Shown here one piece after another: positions 50,561-60,696 of a stretch of DNA of 64,000 nt. A program made the translations under genes and the position numbers. The notes beneath the pieces are model-generated. The model was not told the DNA's origin. It was given only the letters and a program-made list of their open reading frames with translations, and ran no database searches. The number at the start of each line of letters is the position of its first letter. Positions within the stretch are counted from its first letter, which is position 1. Location: contig CM034131.1 in the NCBI GenBank assembly GCA_019914995.1, positions 10,200,501-10,264,500 on the forward strand, read 5' to 3'. This stretch comes from Acanthochlamys bracteata (taxonomy: Eukaryota; Streptophyta; Magnoliopsida; Pandanales; Velloziaceae).

Positions 50561-50908
50561 CAAACAGATGTAATAAGAAGAACTAAACAGTCATTTTTAT
50601 GCAATGTAAGCTCTAGTTCCTATAGCGTGATTAATGCCGAGAGGCCAGAGTCTTCTTATCCAATGATAAGCTCTAGAAAACTATATAGAGTCATAATACA
50701 ATTCGTCATCACTCAAATGGTAATAACGGTAAGTTCTATAACTAAGGCACTCCATTTTCTCATAGATATGACTAACTAATCATATGGTTTGAAACAATTG
50801 GAAAGATGTATATAACCAAAACATACAGGTAGTCGTCTCCTTTAAATACCATCGATCAATAAAAATTCGTCATCAAAAACAACGAGTTGACATCTACTTA
50901 ATTAGACC
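50561..50908. other. 3' flank of F-box gene
   Basis: Probable 3'UTR and spacer up to the target-site copy ATTAGACC (50901-50908) of the hAT element. No gene seen. Confidence 0.45.
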
Positions 50909-52742
50909 TAGGAGTGGCAATTCAAATTTATAGATTGACTTCGGATCTATCCATATGATAATCGGATCAAAATTGTTTGACTCTAATCCAACTCATTTAA
51001 TTATATTGGTAAATATTGTCAATCTTAATCCAATCTATTTAATAATTAGAATAAATTTAAATTGATCTATTTAATAATTATAATTTGTTATTCAATCATG
51101 TATATATAACTCAAAAGGGAAAAGATGAATTGAGTTATAGATAAATAAAACTTTTTTCAACAAATTAGTTTACGTTTAGTCGACTGTGCTCAGATAGAGA
51201 ACTAGAACAGAATATTTACTATGCAGTGATTGATTATTAAAAAAAAATTCTCAAATAAAGGACAATCAAAATAAGGTTGTGCTACTACACAAATATTTAA
51301 TGTGGTTCGGCAAGTGAATTATCTACGTCCACGATCACTCAACCTAAGTGAGCTTTACTAATTTCAAGTGTAGAACTACAACATCTTACCACAGTGTTAT
51401 GACAAGCATAACTCTGTCAGCTCACTTATCATGCTGAACCGACTGCAGTTACACAAGATATTTTTTATTGCAGAGTTTACACTTATAACACAAACTGCTA
51501 TATCAGTAAAAGCTTACTCAAGTTACTTGTTTTCAAGTATAAATGCACTCACACATATTTGATGAAGATTAAAACACAGATTGAAGCACTGGATTTATCT
51601 CATATTTTCAATTTACAGAGTGAGTGAAGTGAGATGATCAAAATGAAAGCCTGAGATGAAAATAAAATTTCTTAGGTTCTTGGCTTCAGTAGGAGCAAAG
51701 ATATCTTGGATTTTTAAAGAAAATTTTTTGGCCTTCTACTCTTCTATTTCTCAATTCTACTTTTCATCTTTTATATTTTTCTTCTTCACAGGTTGGCTGC
51801 CGTTTTAAAATTTTCGTTGCCTTTCTTCTTTCCGATCTTCAAAGTGATGAAAATTTATCCGTTGAGCTGCTTTGAGTGATGACCGACTTGTAGTGACAAG
51901 ATCTCTATTGGATCAAGCATTTAATTCACCCATTCTTGAAAATAATTTGATCTGTATGATTGTAATTAATGCTCGCCGGTGGCAAAGCGCGCTTCTTCTT
52001 TTCTTTATCTGAAATTTTGATTTTATGGACGCATTGTTGTGTCTCAGTGAAAGTGGGTCTAGTTAGATTTTGACACTTTATTGTAGTAGTTCTTTGTCTT
52101 AAGCATCATTGCAGTCGACTATTGTTTCTTATTAGTTTCTTCTGAACAGATTAGGTGATTTCTATTTCTTCATTCGTTAGTGAGCCTTTTCCTATATAAT
52201 AGCTGACTGTGTGGTAAATAAATTGTGCTGGTGCTGACAGAATCCTATAAAGCTGATTTCAATAGCTGAGATTAAATCATTAGCATCTTATATATAATAA
52301 TTCTTTATTTTTGTGATCATCAAAATATATTTCCAATATAATACAACATAATTATTAAATAAAATTATAAAGATTAATTTCTAATAATAATATATAAAAT
52401 TATTTATTATCATATATCTAAAACATATATATATTAATTTTGATAAAATCTATTAATTAAATAAAAGATAAGTAGATTATGTTAAGTTAAAAAATATATA
52501 TACAAACTAAATTTAAATTTTATATAATTATTCTAAATATTTTTTAATTATTAAATAATATATATTATATAAATAATTATATAAATTTATAAATAGATTA
52601 ATTTTATATTAATTTGAATTTAATTCGAATTCGTTTAAATTTTCGAATCAATTCGGATTGATTCGAAATTAATTTGAATCCCTAATCGAAATTTGACATT
52701 TTCGGATGGGATGCACGAGTCAGTCGAAAATTGCAACCTCTA
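50909..52742. mobile_element. hAT-type MITE, copy 3, split by a nested insertion
   Basis: The outer borders TAGGAGTGGCAA and TTGCAACCTCTA are flanked by perfect 8-bp repeats ATTAGACC (50901-50908 and 52743-52750). The outer 177 bp and the inner-right 394 bp align in order with copies 1 and 2. The sequence from 51086 to 52348 interrupts them. Without the insert and one 5-bp duplication the element would be about 566 bp, the size of the other copies. Confidence 0.88.
51086..52348. mobile_element. solo LTR-like insertion nested in the hAT MITE (1263 bp)
   Basis: It begins TGTTATTCAA and ends ATACAACA, with TG...CA termini, and is flanked by perfect 5-bp repeats TAATT (51081-51085, 52349-52353). 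An internal GTGGTTCGGC...CTACGTCCACG run recalls plant Copia LTRs, and a TATATAATA box-like motif sits near 52194. No gag or pol coding is present. This fits a solo LTR left by recombination between LTRs; a small non-autonomous LTR element is the alternative. Confidence 0.75.
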
Positions 52743-53000
52743 ATTAGACCCCGTCGCTCTCCTACAAAATTATTTGTAAAAAAGTGTTCATTACCTACAG
52801 AACACGAAAATAAAATAACGCGCTCTACAGACTTAACACTAGCACTGTGAAAGCTTTGGCATGCAACATCTGTCTGATATTTACTATCATTTTACATTTA
52901 CGATTCTCTGTACCATTAACATTTTACAGAACTAAATTGAGTTATGATAGATAAACTAGGTGCTCTATGATTAAGCTCTTTCATCTTCGGTGGCAGACAT

Positions 53001-53082
53001 CTACCGAACGGGCACTCTCCAAAACACTAGCTTTTGCTGAGGAAGCTGACCGTTCGACAAGGCTATCACCTCAAACGGTACG
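53001..53082 (-). pseudogene. fragment resembling the C-terminal end of the ClpB gene
   Basis: On the minus strand the frame reads PFEVIALSNGQLPQQKLVF, then diverges to a stop at 53001. It matches the last part of the ClpB gene next door ([18 protein letters not shown]). At the DNA level 19 consecutive bases (GAGGAAGCTGACCGTTCGA) are identical between about 53039 and 54075. It is probably a relic of a duplicated ClpB tail. The sequence beyond 53085 does not align to ClpB. Confidence 0.7.
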
Positions 53083-53614
53083 GGTGTTGGTGAGGGCTGA
53101 TCAATGGCAGAGGAGATAACCGAAGTTGACGCAAAGATCGGGGAACCCGGACCGCATCGGTTTTGTCATGATGTGCTGACTTCCTTATGGAGCTCTGCGA
53201 AGTCAGTGGCGATGCGGGCGAGTTGGCTAGCGAGATTAGGCGCGTTTGGCAATGGCGTTCTAAAAAAATAATTTTATAATTTATATTTTATAATAAAATT
53301 TTATTATTATTTATTAAATTTATTTTAAAAAATAGAAAATAGAAAATACATATATAATAAAATTTTATTATTATTTGTTTATTATTTTTTATATTTTTTA
53401 GTTAAAAAAATAAAATTTATTTTTTAAAATATAATAAAAATATTTTTGTTTCAAAAAATATTTTCTAAAAATAATTCGGGATATCTTCGTGTGAGAGAAC
53501 TTTTGTTGGATGCTTAAAGGAGTCTAGGGTGTTCAGAAAAACTCCTGCCTGAGTTTAGTGGATCGAGCTTGGAAATTTGGGTGATAGTGTTGCTCCGGAA
53601 GCAGGTTTTACATT
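53083..53614. other. intergenic, AT-rich block
   Basis: A GC-richer stretch (53085-53245) without a supported gene is followed by an AT-rich block (about 53247-53480) opening with a GCGTTTGG motif, possibly another Harbinger-type MITE with a decayed right end. After it comes what may be internal sequence of the LTR element at 53636. Confidence 0.4.
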
Positions 53615-53924
53615 GGACCTAGCTCTCGTACAAAATGTGTGAAACGCTCGTGATGCTGAGAAACAAGAGGAGGATTGCAAGATAGAGGAGAAGGCACACG
53701 CACAAGATGAGTAGAGAAGCAGAATAAACAATAAAGGAAGATAGCTTTATTTCTCGGTGCCTCTAGTGGAGGCACATAACACTTATTTATACATCATAGA
53801 CATACCTTATACGGCAGTAGAGTTCCCTTACAACTGAACAACCAACTAAAACGTCAAACTTCTATCTATCTATCTCAAACTCAAAACTTCTCAGGACTCC
53901 TAGAAGTAGAATTAAGCATCAACA
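53615..53924 (-). mobile_element. LTR and primer-site remnant of a retrotransposon
   Basis: Read on the minus strand, a 289-bp segment starts TGTTGATGC (53924) and ends CACACA (53636), with TATAAATAAG and polyadenylation-like AATAAA motifs inside. Directly after it comes TTTTGTACGAGAGCTAGG, a decayed form of the usual Copia initiator-Met primer site (TGGTATCAGAGC). No coding follows, so the element is truncated. It ends about 70 bp from the ClpB stop codon. Confidence 0.55.
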
Positions 53925-53992
53925 GTAAACATCTAATTTTCTTTTCCTATACGTGCATTGCCATGATTCTATGCCTTAGCCACAAGCACATC

Positions 53993-56900
53993 CTACACAC
54001 GGTTGTTTCCTTGCTCGTGCGAGTTTGCGCAGACATTGCCTTTCCCGGTCTGTGGCCGAAACACCAGCTTCTTTTGAGGAAGCTGACCGTTCGAGATGGC
54101 TGTCACCTCGGTGTCCACTAAGATGCTATCCTCATCCTTGAAATCTCCCTGCAATATACCTTTTGCCAATTCGTTCTCCACATTCTTCTGGATCACACGC
54201 TTGACTGGCCTAGCTCCGTAGTTTGGATCATATCCAAGACTTCCGAGAAGTTCAACGGCTGCATCACTTATTTGGAGTGTGATCTTTCTGTCACTTAGCC
54301 GATTCTGCACTCTTTTTAACTGGTAGTACATGCAAGGAGAAGAAGTCAGCTATAAAATCATCTAGTCATTTGCTAATATTTAGAAAAGACTACGGATCAC
54401 TATATAATGGACATAATTGATCATTATATCTCCAACCAGTATCAATATTTCATTAAGTTCCAGAAGGAAGTAACTAATTCTTATTAAACCAAGATGAGTA
54501 TCAGTACCTGCAACCTGACGATACTATTTATCTGCCCACGAGTAAGAGGCTGGAACACGATGTACTCGTCAACTCGATTCATAAATTCAGGTGGGAAAAT
54601 ATTTTTTGCAGCATTCATTACCCTTTGCTTAATTATGTCGTAAGCAAAACTATCATCAGTATCAGTATTTAGTACGTACTTTGAGCCAACATTAGATGTC
54701 ATGATGATGACTGTGTTGGTAAAGCTAACCCTCCGTCCCTGTGAATCAGTCACTCGGCCATCATCTAGAATCTGAAGGAAGATGTTGAAAACATCAGAAT
54801 GAGCCTTCTCAATCTCGTCAAATAATATAACAGCATACGGCCTTCTACAAACAGTCTCTGTTAGCTGCCCCCCTTCCTCATATCCAACGTAGCCTGGAGG
54901 AGCACCAATCAGCCTCGAAACAGTGTGTTTTTCCATGTACTCACTCATGTCTATTCTTACAAGAGCTTCTTCAGTGTTGAATACATAAGAAGCGAGGGCC
55001 TTAGCAAGCTCGGTCTTGCCAACACCAGTAGGACCCATGAACATGAAACTAGCAATAGGCCGATGAGGGTCTGAAAGACCAGCCCTGGATCGTTGAATCG
55101 CCTCTGCCACGGACTTCACTGCAGGATCCTGCCCCACAAAACGCTTATGGAGCTCTTCTTCTGTTTTCAATAGCTTTTCTCTTTCAGACTGCTGGAGCTT
55201 CGAAACAGGGATTCCTGTCCATTTACTCACAATTTCGGCAATGTCATTCCCTGTAACTTCTTCTCTGAGCATAGATTTTCTCGAGTTTTTATATTCATCC
55301 AACTCCTTTTCTGCTTGCTGTAGCCGGTGCTGTAAGCTATTTACGCTTCTATACTTCAAAAACACAGCAGGAAGATCAAGATCATACTCGCGCTCTCCCT
55401 GCTGGATCTCTAAATTCACCCTGTCAATCTGTGCAGATGATTAGCCAGGTCAGGATACCTTAAAGAACAACTCTAAAACTAGCTGTAATGATACAGTATT
55501 CGAAGAGTACAAGCTATACCTCTTCCTTGATGGATTGTATCCTTATGATTACAGTTTTCTCATGCTCCCACTGTTCACTAAGCTTCTGATGCTCCTCCTT
55601 CAAATCAGACAACTCTCCCTCAAGCAAATCCAACCCGTCTTTAGAATCTTTGTTTGTATCGTTTGTCAATGATAAACGATCCATCTCAAGCTTCAATATA
55701 GAACGACTAATGTCATCTAATTTAGTTGGCTGTGATGTGATCTCAATTTTCAGTTTAGCGGCAGCTTCATCAACTAGATCGATTGCTGCATTCAAGTTGA
55801 AACATTATTCAGACAATTCCTAAGAGACTGATCAAAATATGTCTGGTCTACACAGCAACCACAAACCCATTACCTTTGTCAGGCAAGAAGCGTCCATTTA
55901 TATACTGATCCGAAAGAATTGCAGCCTGCACAAGTGCATTATCACAAATACGGACCCCATGATGGAGCTCATATTTCTCACGCAAACCTTTTAGTATAGA
56001 AATTGTATCTTCAACTGTGGGCTGATCAGCGAAAACCTGCTGGAAGCGACGTTCCAATGCTGGATCTTTCTCAATATATTTCCTATACTCATCTAGTGTT
56101 GTAGCTCCAATACAGCATAGTCCTCCACGACCAAGCATAGGCTTCAACAAATTACCAGCGTCCAGGGCACCACTAGTGGAGCCTAGAATACGAAAAAAGA
56201 AATCACACAACTTTAGGAAAATGCAGATTGAATAAAATGTGATGTGCAAAGTTGAACAATTCTCTTGCAGCGAAGACAACTGATTTTTTCTGCTAATTAA
56301 ACTGCTCGAGAAACTCAAGCCAACAACAACAATTTAAGTTTGTGACGAGCTTAGAATTCCTATCAAAATGAATCGGCAATAAAAAAATGAGCTCAAGTGT
56401 TTATAAAAATCATCTCAAAATTATTAATAAGTAATGTGATATTAAAATTTCCATAACACCTGTCATCATCCAGCGAAGCAAATTTTTTTTTTAATTTGAA
56501 CTGATGCGGTCACTTACCTTATAATAAATTTGAATGAAGCGGACTATTTGTCCTGTAATAAATTTGGATGAACCGAAATATATATTCTAAAATGAAGTAA
56601 GCTACTTGCTTTATAATGTAGCAAACATTGTACTTGAATGAAATAAACTACTCGACTTAAGATAAAGAGGGCTATTTTATCATAAAATAAAACAAACTAT
56701 AAAGGTACTAAATAATATAAATAATAAAATTAAATTTAGCTCCATATTCTGAACCAATCCGGCCCAGTCTACTTCGGTATCATATAACGGATTTAAAATT
56801 TCTTTCAAAATCAATTGATAATAAAAAGAATGAGTTCAAATTTTTATTAATATCATCTCGACATTATTGATAAAAAATATAAAACTAAACTTTTCTTAAC

Positions 56901-59900
56901 AGAGTTCTCTATGTTCAATCATTCTCTTTTCTGTAGTACTTGCTTTGCTCGTGTACACCTTAACTTTATGTTTTTAGAAGAACAGTGACGATTTAAAATT
57001 ATTTAGAATAAGCAACTTTTTTAAACGAAAACATTTTTTAAAATAAATTTTACTTTTTTATCTAAAAAATAATAATAAAATATTATGATATAAATCTTTT
57101 TTACTTTCTAAACTTTTTATAGAAAAATATAAAATATTTATTAAAAACCGTGTAGTATTCTATTTAAATAAGAAGCTGAAAAGAATCACTTTGAAACATC
57201 CACTTATGGCGTGTTTAACTTGTTGAAAAAGTGGGTGAAATGAGTTTTTTTGAAACTCACTTGAAAAATCCAAATTAAAAATTAAAAATATTTAATAAAA
57301 ATAAAATTATATATTAATAAAACATTTATAGTAAGTTTTAAAAATAATTTTTTAAAAAATTTTATTAATAAAATAATTTTATTTTAATTTTTATATGTAT
57401 TTTATATTAAAAGTGAGTTTAAAAAAAAATAAATTTGGAGTGTTAGTAAACAAGTCACCATATACTGTTACTTATACCTCTTCCTTTCACAAGAATTCAA
57501 TTGGCATAAAAGGGTTGCTATAACTATTTTCCTTGCAACTCGATATCTTGGTTCCATCTCCACTCGCTAGCAAAAGACTTTGCTGATATATACCCAAAAG
57601 ACCCTCAAACTATAGTGACATTGATTTATATATCCAAAAAATGCAGGTCAATAAATAATCAAATAAAAGTAAAAGCTAACTAGTCATACCTGCTCCTACA
57701 ATGGTATGTATTTCATCAATGAAAAGGATTATCTGTCCATTCGAATCGGTAACTTCCTTCAAGACAGCTTTTAGTCTATCTTCAAATTCTCCACGAAGTT
57801 TAGCTCCAGCAATTAATGTACCCATATCGAGTGAAATCAACTGCATAAAGATACATCATTTTAACTAAGCAGTAAAAAAAGATTTGGTGCGGGCCTCTGC
57901 ATCCAAATAGGTCATAGTACAACAATATATATCATGCTGTTTTCTAATACATGGCAGTAGAAGAGATGCAGCTGTGCATAAGAAGAGATCACAAGTATAA
58001 TACACAGTGGATAACTGATATGAGATGACGACCTGTAAAAGGATTATGTGTAACTACACCTCACTTTTTTTATCAAAATAAAAAGATGCTCAGCCTTACC
58101 CTGCGGTTCATTAAAGCCTGTGGAACATCACCTTGAACAATTCTCTGGGCCAACCTGCAAAATTCCTTTCGATGAGCCCAAAGTGATCACACAGTCCAGG
58201 AATGATATAACAGAAGTACCTTATTCTTACCCTTCAGATATTGCTGTCTTTCCAACTCCTGGTTCGCCAATTAATACAGGGTTGTTTTTGGTCCTTCTAG
58301 AAAGAATTTGTATGCATCTTCGTATTTCATCATCTCTCCCTATCACAGGATCAAGCTTCCCTTCACGAGCCATGGCTGTCAAGTCCTTCCCATATTCTTC
58401 TAAGGCATGCTTCCCTTCTGGATTTGTTGCAGTTCACAGGACAACATAATTTATTAGAAAAAACTGTAATTAATACCTCTACAGCGCGGCAGCGCCATAG
58501 TGAACAGACAAAAAGAAAAATCAAATTAATATGTGGATGCCATCTAATTTGAAGTGCACTCTTAGGAACAAATAGAAGTTGCTCAACAAGCAAATGGTTT
58601 CATCTCCTCAGATTAGTCAGTACTTACCATGCACCCAGATTATTACCATGCTGTTCGACCAGAAGTTAAAATTACAAAGAAATCTTACTTTGGGCTCTAA
58701 CCAAACTCCAATAACCAACTGGCTCATCAAAAAGCCAGCAGTGCAGCTAAATTGAAATCTTGAATAATGGTTCTTTTCCTTGAACAAAAGGGGCATGGGC
58801 TCCCTAGTATCAAATCAGTTGCACTGAACGCGAACTCTCTGCAGAAAATTGAAGAATGCAGTAGAATGGAAAAAATTACCTTGACAGACAATTTCTTTTA
58901 TAGCTTGTATCGCGGTTGTCAGTGCGTCAGGTGTAATCTGGAAATATTGATATAGTTGTTCCCCAAATCGTTGATCACCTGCAAAACTCATAACCAAGTG
59001 TTCAAAGGAAGATGGTGCCAGCTGATTCGCCTAAAAACTGGGCAAATTTTGTTTATAAGAACCTGGTTTAAAACCATGCCAACAACAAACATTGCAAACA
59101 AAAATTCACATCTTTCATAACTAAGTTATTTCTGGGATCTCAAACTAATCAATCTTCAAAATTAAGAAAGTATAATAACTGCAGGTACTGCAATGCAACA
59201 GCTAAAAATTACACTTATTGTGATATAGTAACTTTGGTTGCCTTTGACTGAACTTACCCTAGCCTCAAGAAGCCGAGTGTGATCAACTCCAGCTTTAGAA
59301 ATCCACCGACGAACAAGGCCTTTTTTCTGCTCCAACAAAGATTTCATTAAATATGCTGTCTATGTGTTTTCATCCCAATCAAGAAATCCATTCTTTATAA
59401 GTAAGTTGTTTTCTAGGATCTCAGAGATTAGTCAATCTTCAAATTTCAGAAAGCATAATAACTGCAGGTGCTGCCGTTAATTGAAGAACTAAAAGTAACA
59501 CATCCTGTGTTATAGTACCTTTGGTTGTTGCCTTTGGATGAATTTATCCGTATAGTGAAGAAGCTGAGTATTATCAACTCTAGCTTTAGAAAAAATCCGA
59601 CGAGAATGGCCATTTTTCTGCTCCAACAAAGACTTCATTAAATGTTCTGTCTCCACCATTTGTTGCTTGCTCTCTTTGGCAAATTCCAGTGAAGAAACGA
59701 CTGCTTGCCATGCCATTGGCGTAAATTCTTGCTGGGTAATCTGACAATAAACAATTACCATAACCAACAAAATAGCTTAAAATTGCTGACAGATTCTAAG
59801 GGAATCGAAAGCCTAGTTGTATGCTAAAAACAACAAAATTTGACATGCATAATTAGTCACCAAATTACATACAACACATAGTAAACAAACTTTGCAATAC

Positions 59901-60239
59901 TACTTGGTCACCCAGCAATCAAGAAAACAAACCAAATGAATTCAAATCTAATCAAAAGAAGCATAGATAGTCCCTTACATTGAATGCGTCGCATCGGACA
60001 ATAGCTACCGCCGAACGACGCCCAATCCCACCGACAGCTCTTTTATTAGAGAGTAACATTTCATTTCTCCCCAAAGCTTCTGTCCATCTCAAAGCCTCGA
60101 GAGCTCTAACCGTTCTTCTGTTCTTCCAAACAGTTACTGAAGGAATAGAAGCAAAAGTGTTCAGGCCACCTTGGGACTGTGGCAAGGGAGGTAAGCGGAG
60201 TTGGTGGTGAATAAAGAACGCGCCGGCAGAGGAAGCCAT
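53993..60239 (-). CDS. CLPB3: plastid ClpB-type AAA+ disaggregase, structurally altered
   Basis: Ten minus-strand exons (60239-59979, 59740-59519, 59030-58880, 58417-58231, 58154-58100, 57840-57690, 56182-55874, 55785-55520, 55428-54508, 54319-53993) give about 949 residues in continuous phase. ClpB unfolds aggregated proteins with Hsp70. Residues 1-80, Arg/Ser-rich, look like a chloroplast transit peptide. The Clp N-domain starts [17 protein letters not shown] but lacks the linker between its two repeats. D1 has Walker [10 protein letters not shown] (about 262) and Walker B LFIDEIH. D2 has GPTGVGKTE (about 667), [10 protein letters not shown], and the pore loop around GYVGYEEGG. Unusual: [10 protein letters not shown] where GELRCIGATT is typical, and DLPAVFLKY in the M-domain where RAAELKY is typical. 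CLPB3 is suggested by the transit peptide and the EDL1 neighbour. Confidence 0.88.
56183..57689 (-). other. large AT-rich intron of the ClpB gene
   Basis: This 1.5-kb intron is far longer than its neighbours. It holds AT-rich repeats; one block (about 57205-57465) has loosely inverted TATGG ends and may be a MITE. No coding sequence is seen. Confidence 0.5.
59105..59650 (-). repeat. imperfect tandem duplication of part of ClpB exon 2 and flanking intron
   Basis: 59105-59357 aligns with about 59393-59646. Shared runs include AATCAATCTTCAAA, ATAATAACTGCAGGT and TTTTCTGCTCCAACAAAGA. The copy nearer exon 3 carries an intact possible exon (59359-59258) with an ATAG acceptor and an AGG/GTAAGT donor. 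It is 102 nt, phase 0, encoding [24 protein letters not shown] sequence (34 residues). Including it would not break the frame. Confidence 0.85.
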
Positions 60240-60425
60240 GGATGGAATCCGGTAAGGAATAGTTACGGAAGAATCGATCAGATTCCTTGATCGAAATTAA
60301 ATAGATAAATTTGAAAGAAATGAAAGGCTTTGGCGGGAATTTATAATGCAGAAGTTATTGCGTATAAGAGTTAATTGAAAGTTCTAGATTGTTATCAAAA
60401 CTAAGACCTTCCAAAGTCTTTTTAA

Positions 60426-60696
60426 GGCCGCGTTTGTTTGTCCGTTTGAAATGCTGTTTATCAGCTTTTTGTAATTTTTTTATATTTCATATTTTTAATA
60501 TATATTTTTTAAATATTTAAAAAATTTATTTAAAAAATTTAGAAAGTGTAGAAAAATTTTACGGAGTGAGATCTTTTTATTGTATATTTTTATTATTTTT
60601 TTGAAAATAAAAAAAATAAAGTTTAGTTTTCAAAAAAGATAAAAATACCTTCTATTTCAAAAAATTTCTATTTTATAAGCATTCTCAAACGCTCCC
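60426..60696. mobile_element. PIF/Harbinger (Tourist)-like MITE (271 bp)
   Basis: The inverted ends GGCCGCGTTTG and CAAACGCTCCC are flanked by TAA on both sides (60423-60425, 60697-60699), the 3-bp target duplication of PIF/Harbinger elements. The interior is AT-rich with no ORF. The inner right end (TTCTATTTTATAAGCATTCTC) is close to that of the MITE at 21941. It sits about 190 bp upstream of the ClpB start codon. Confidence 0.78.

Noticed and set aside
57205..57465. Possible MITE in the ClpB intron with TATGG ends
   Set aside because: The inverted ends match only loosely and no clear target duplication is found, so it is only mentioned, not called.
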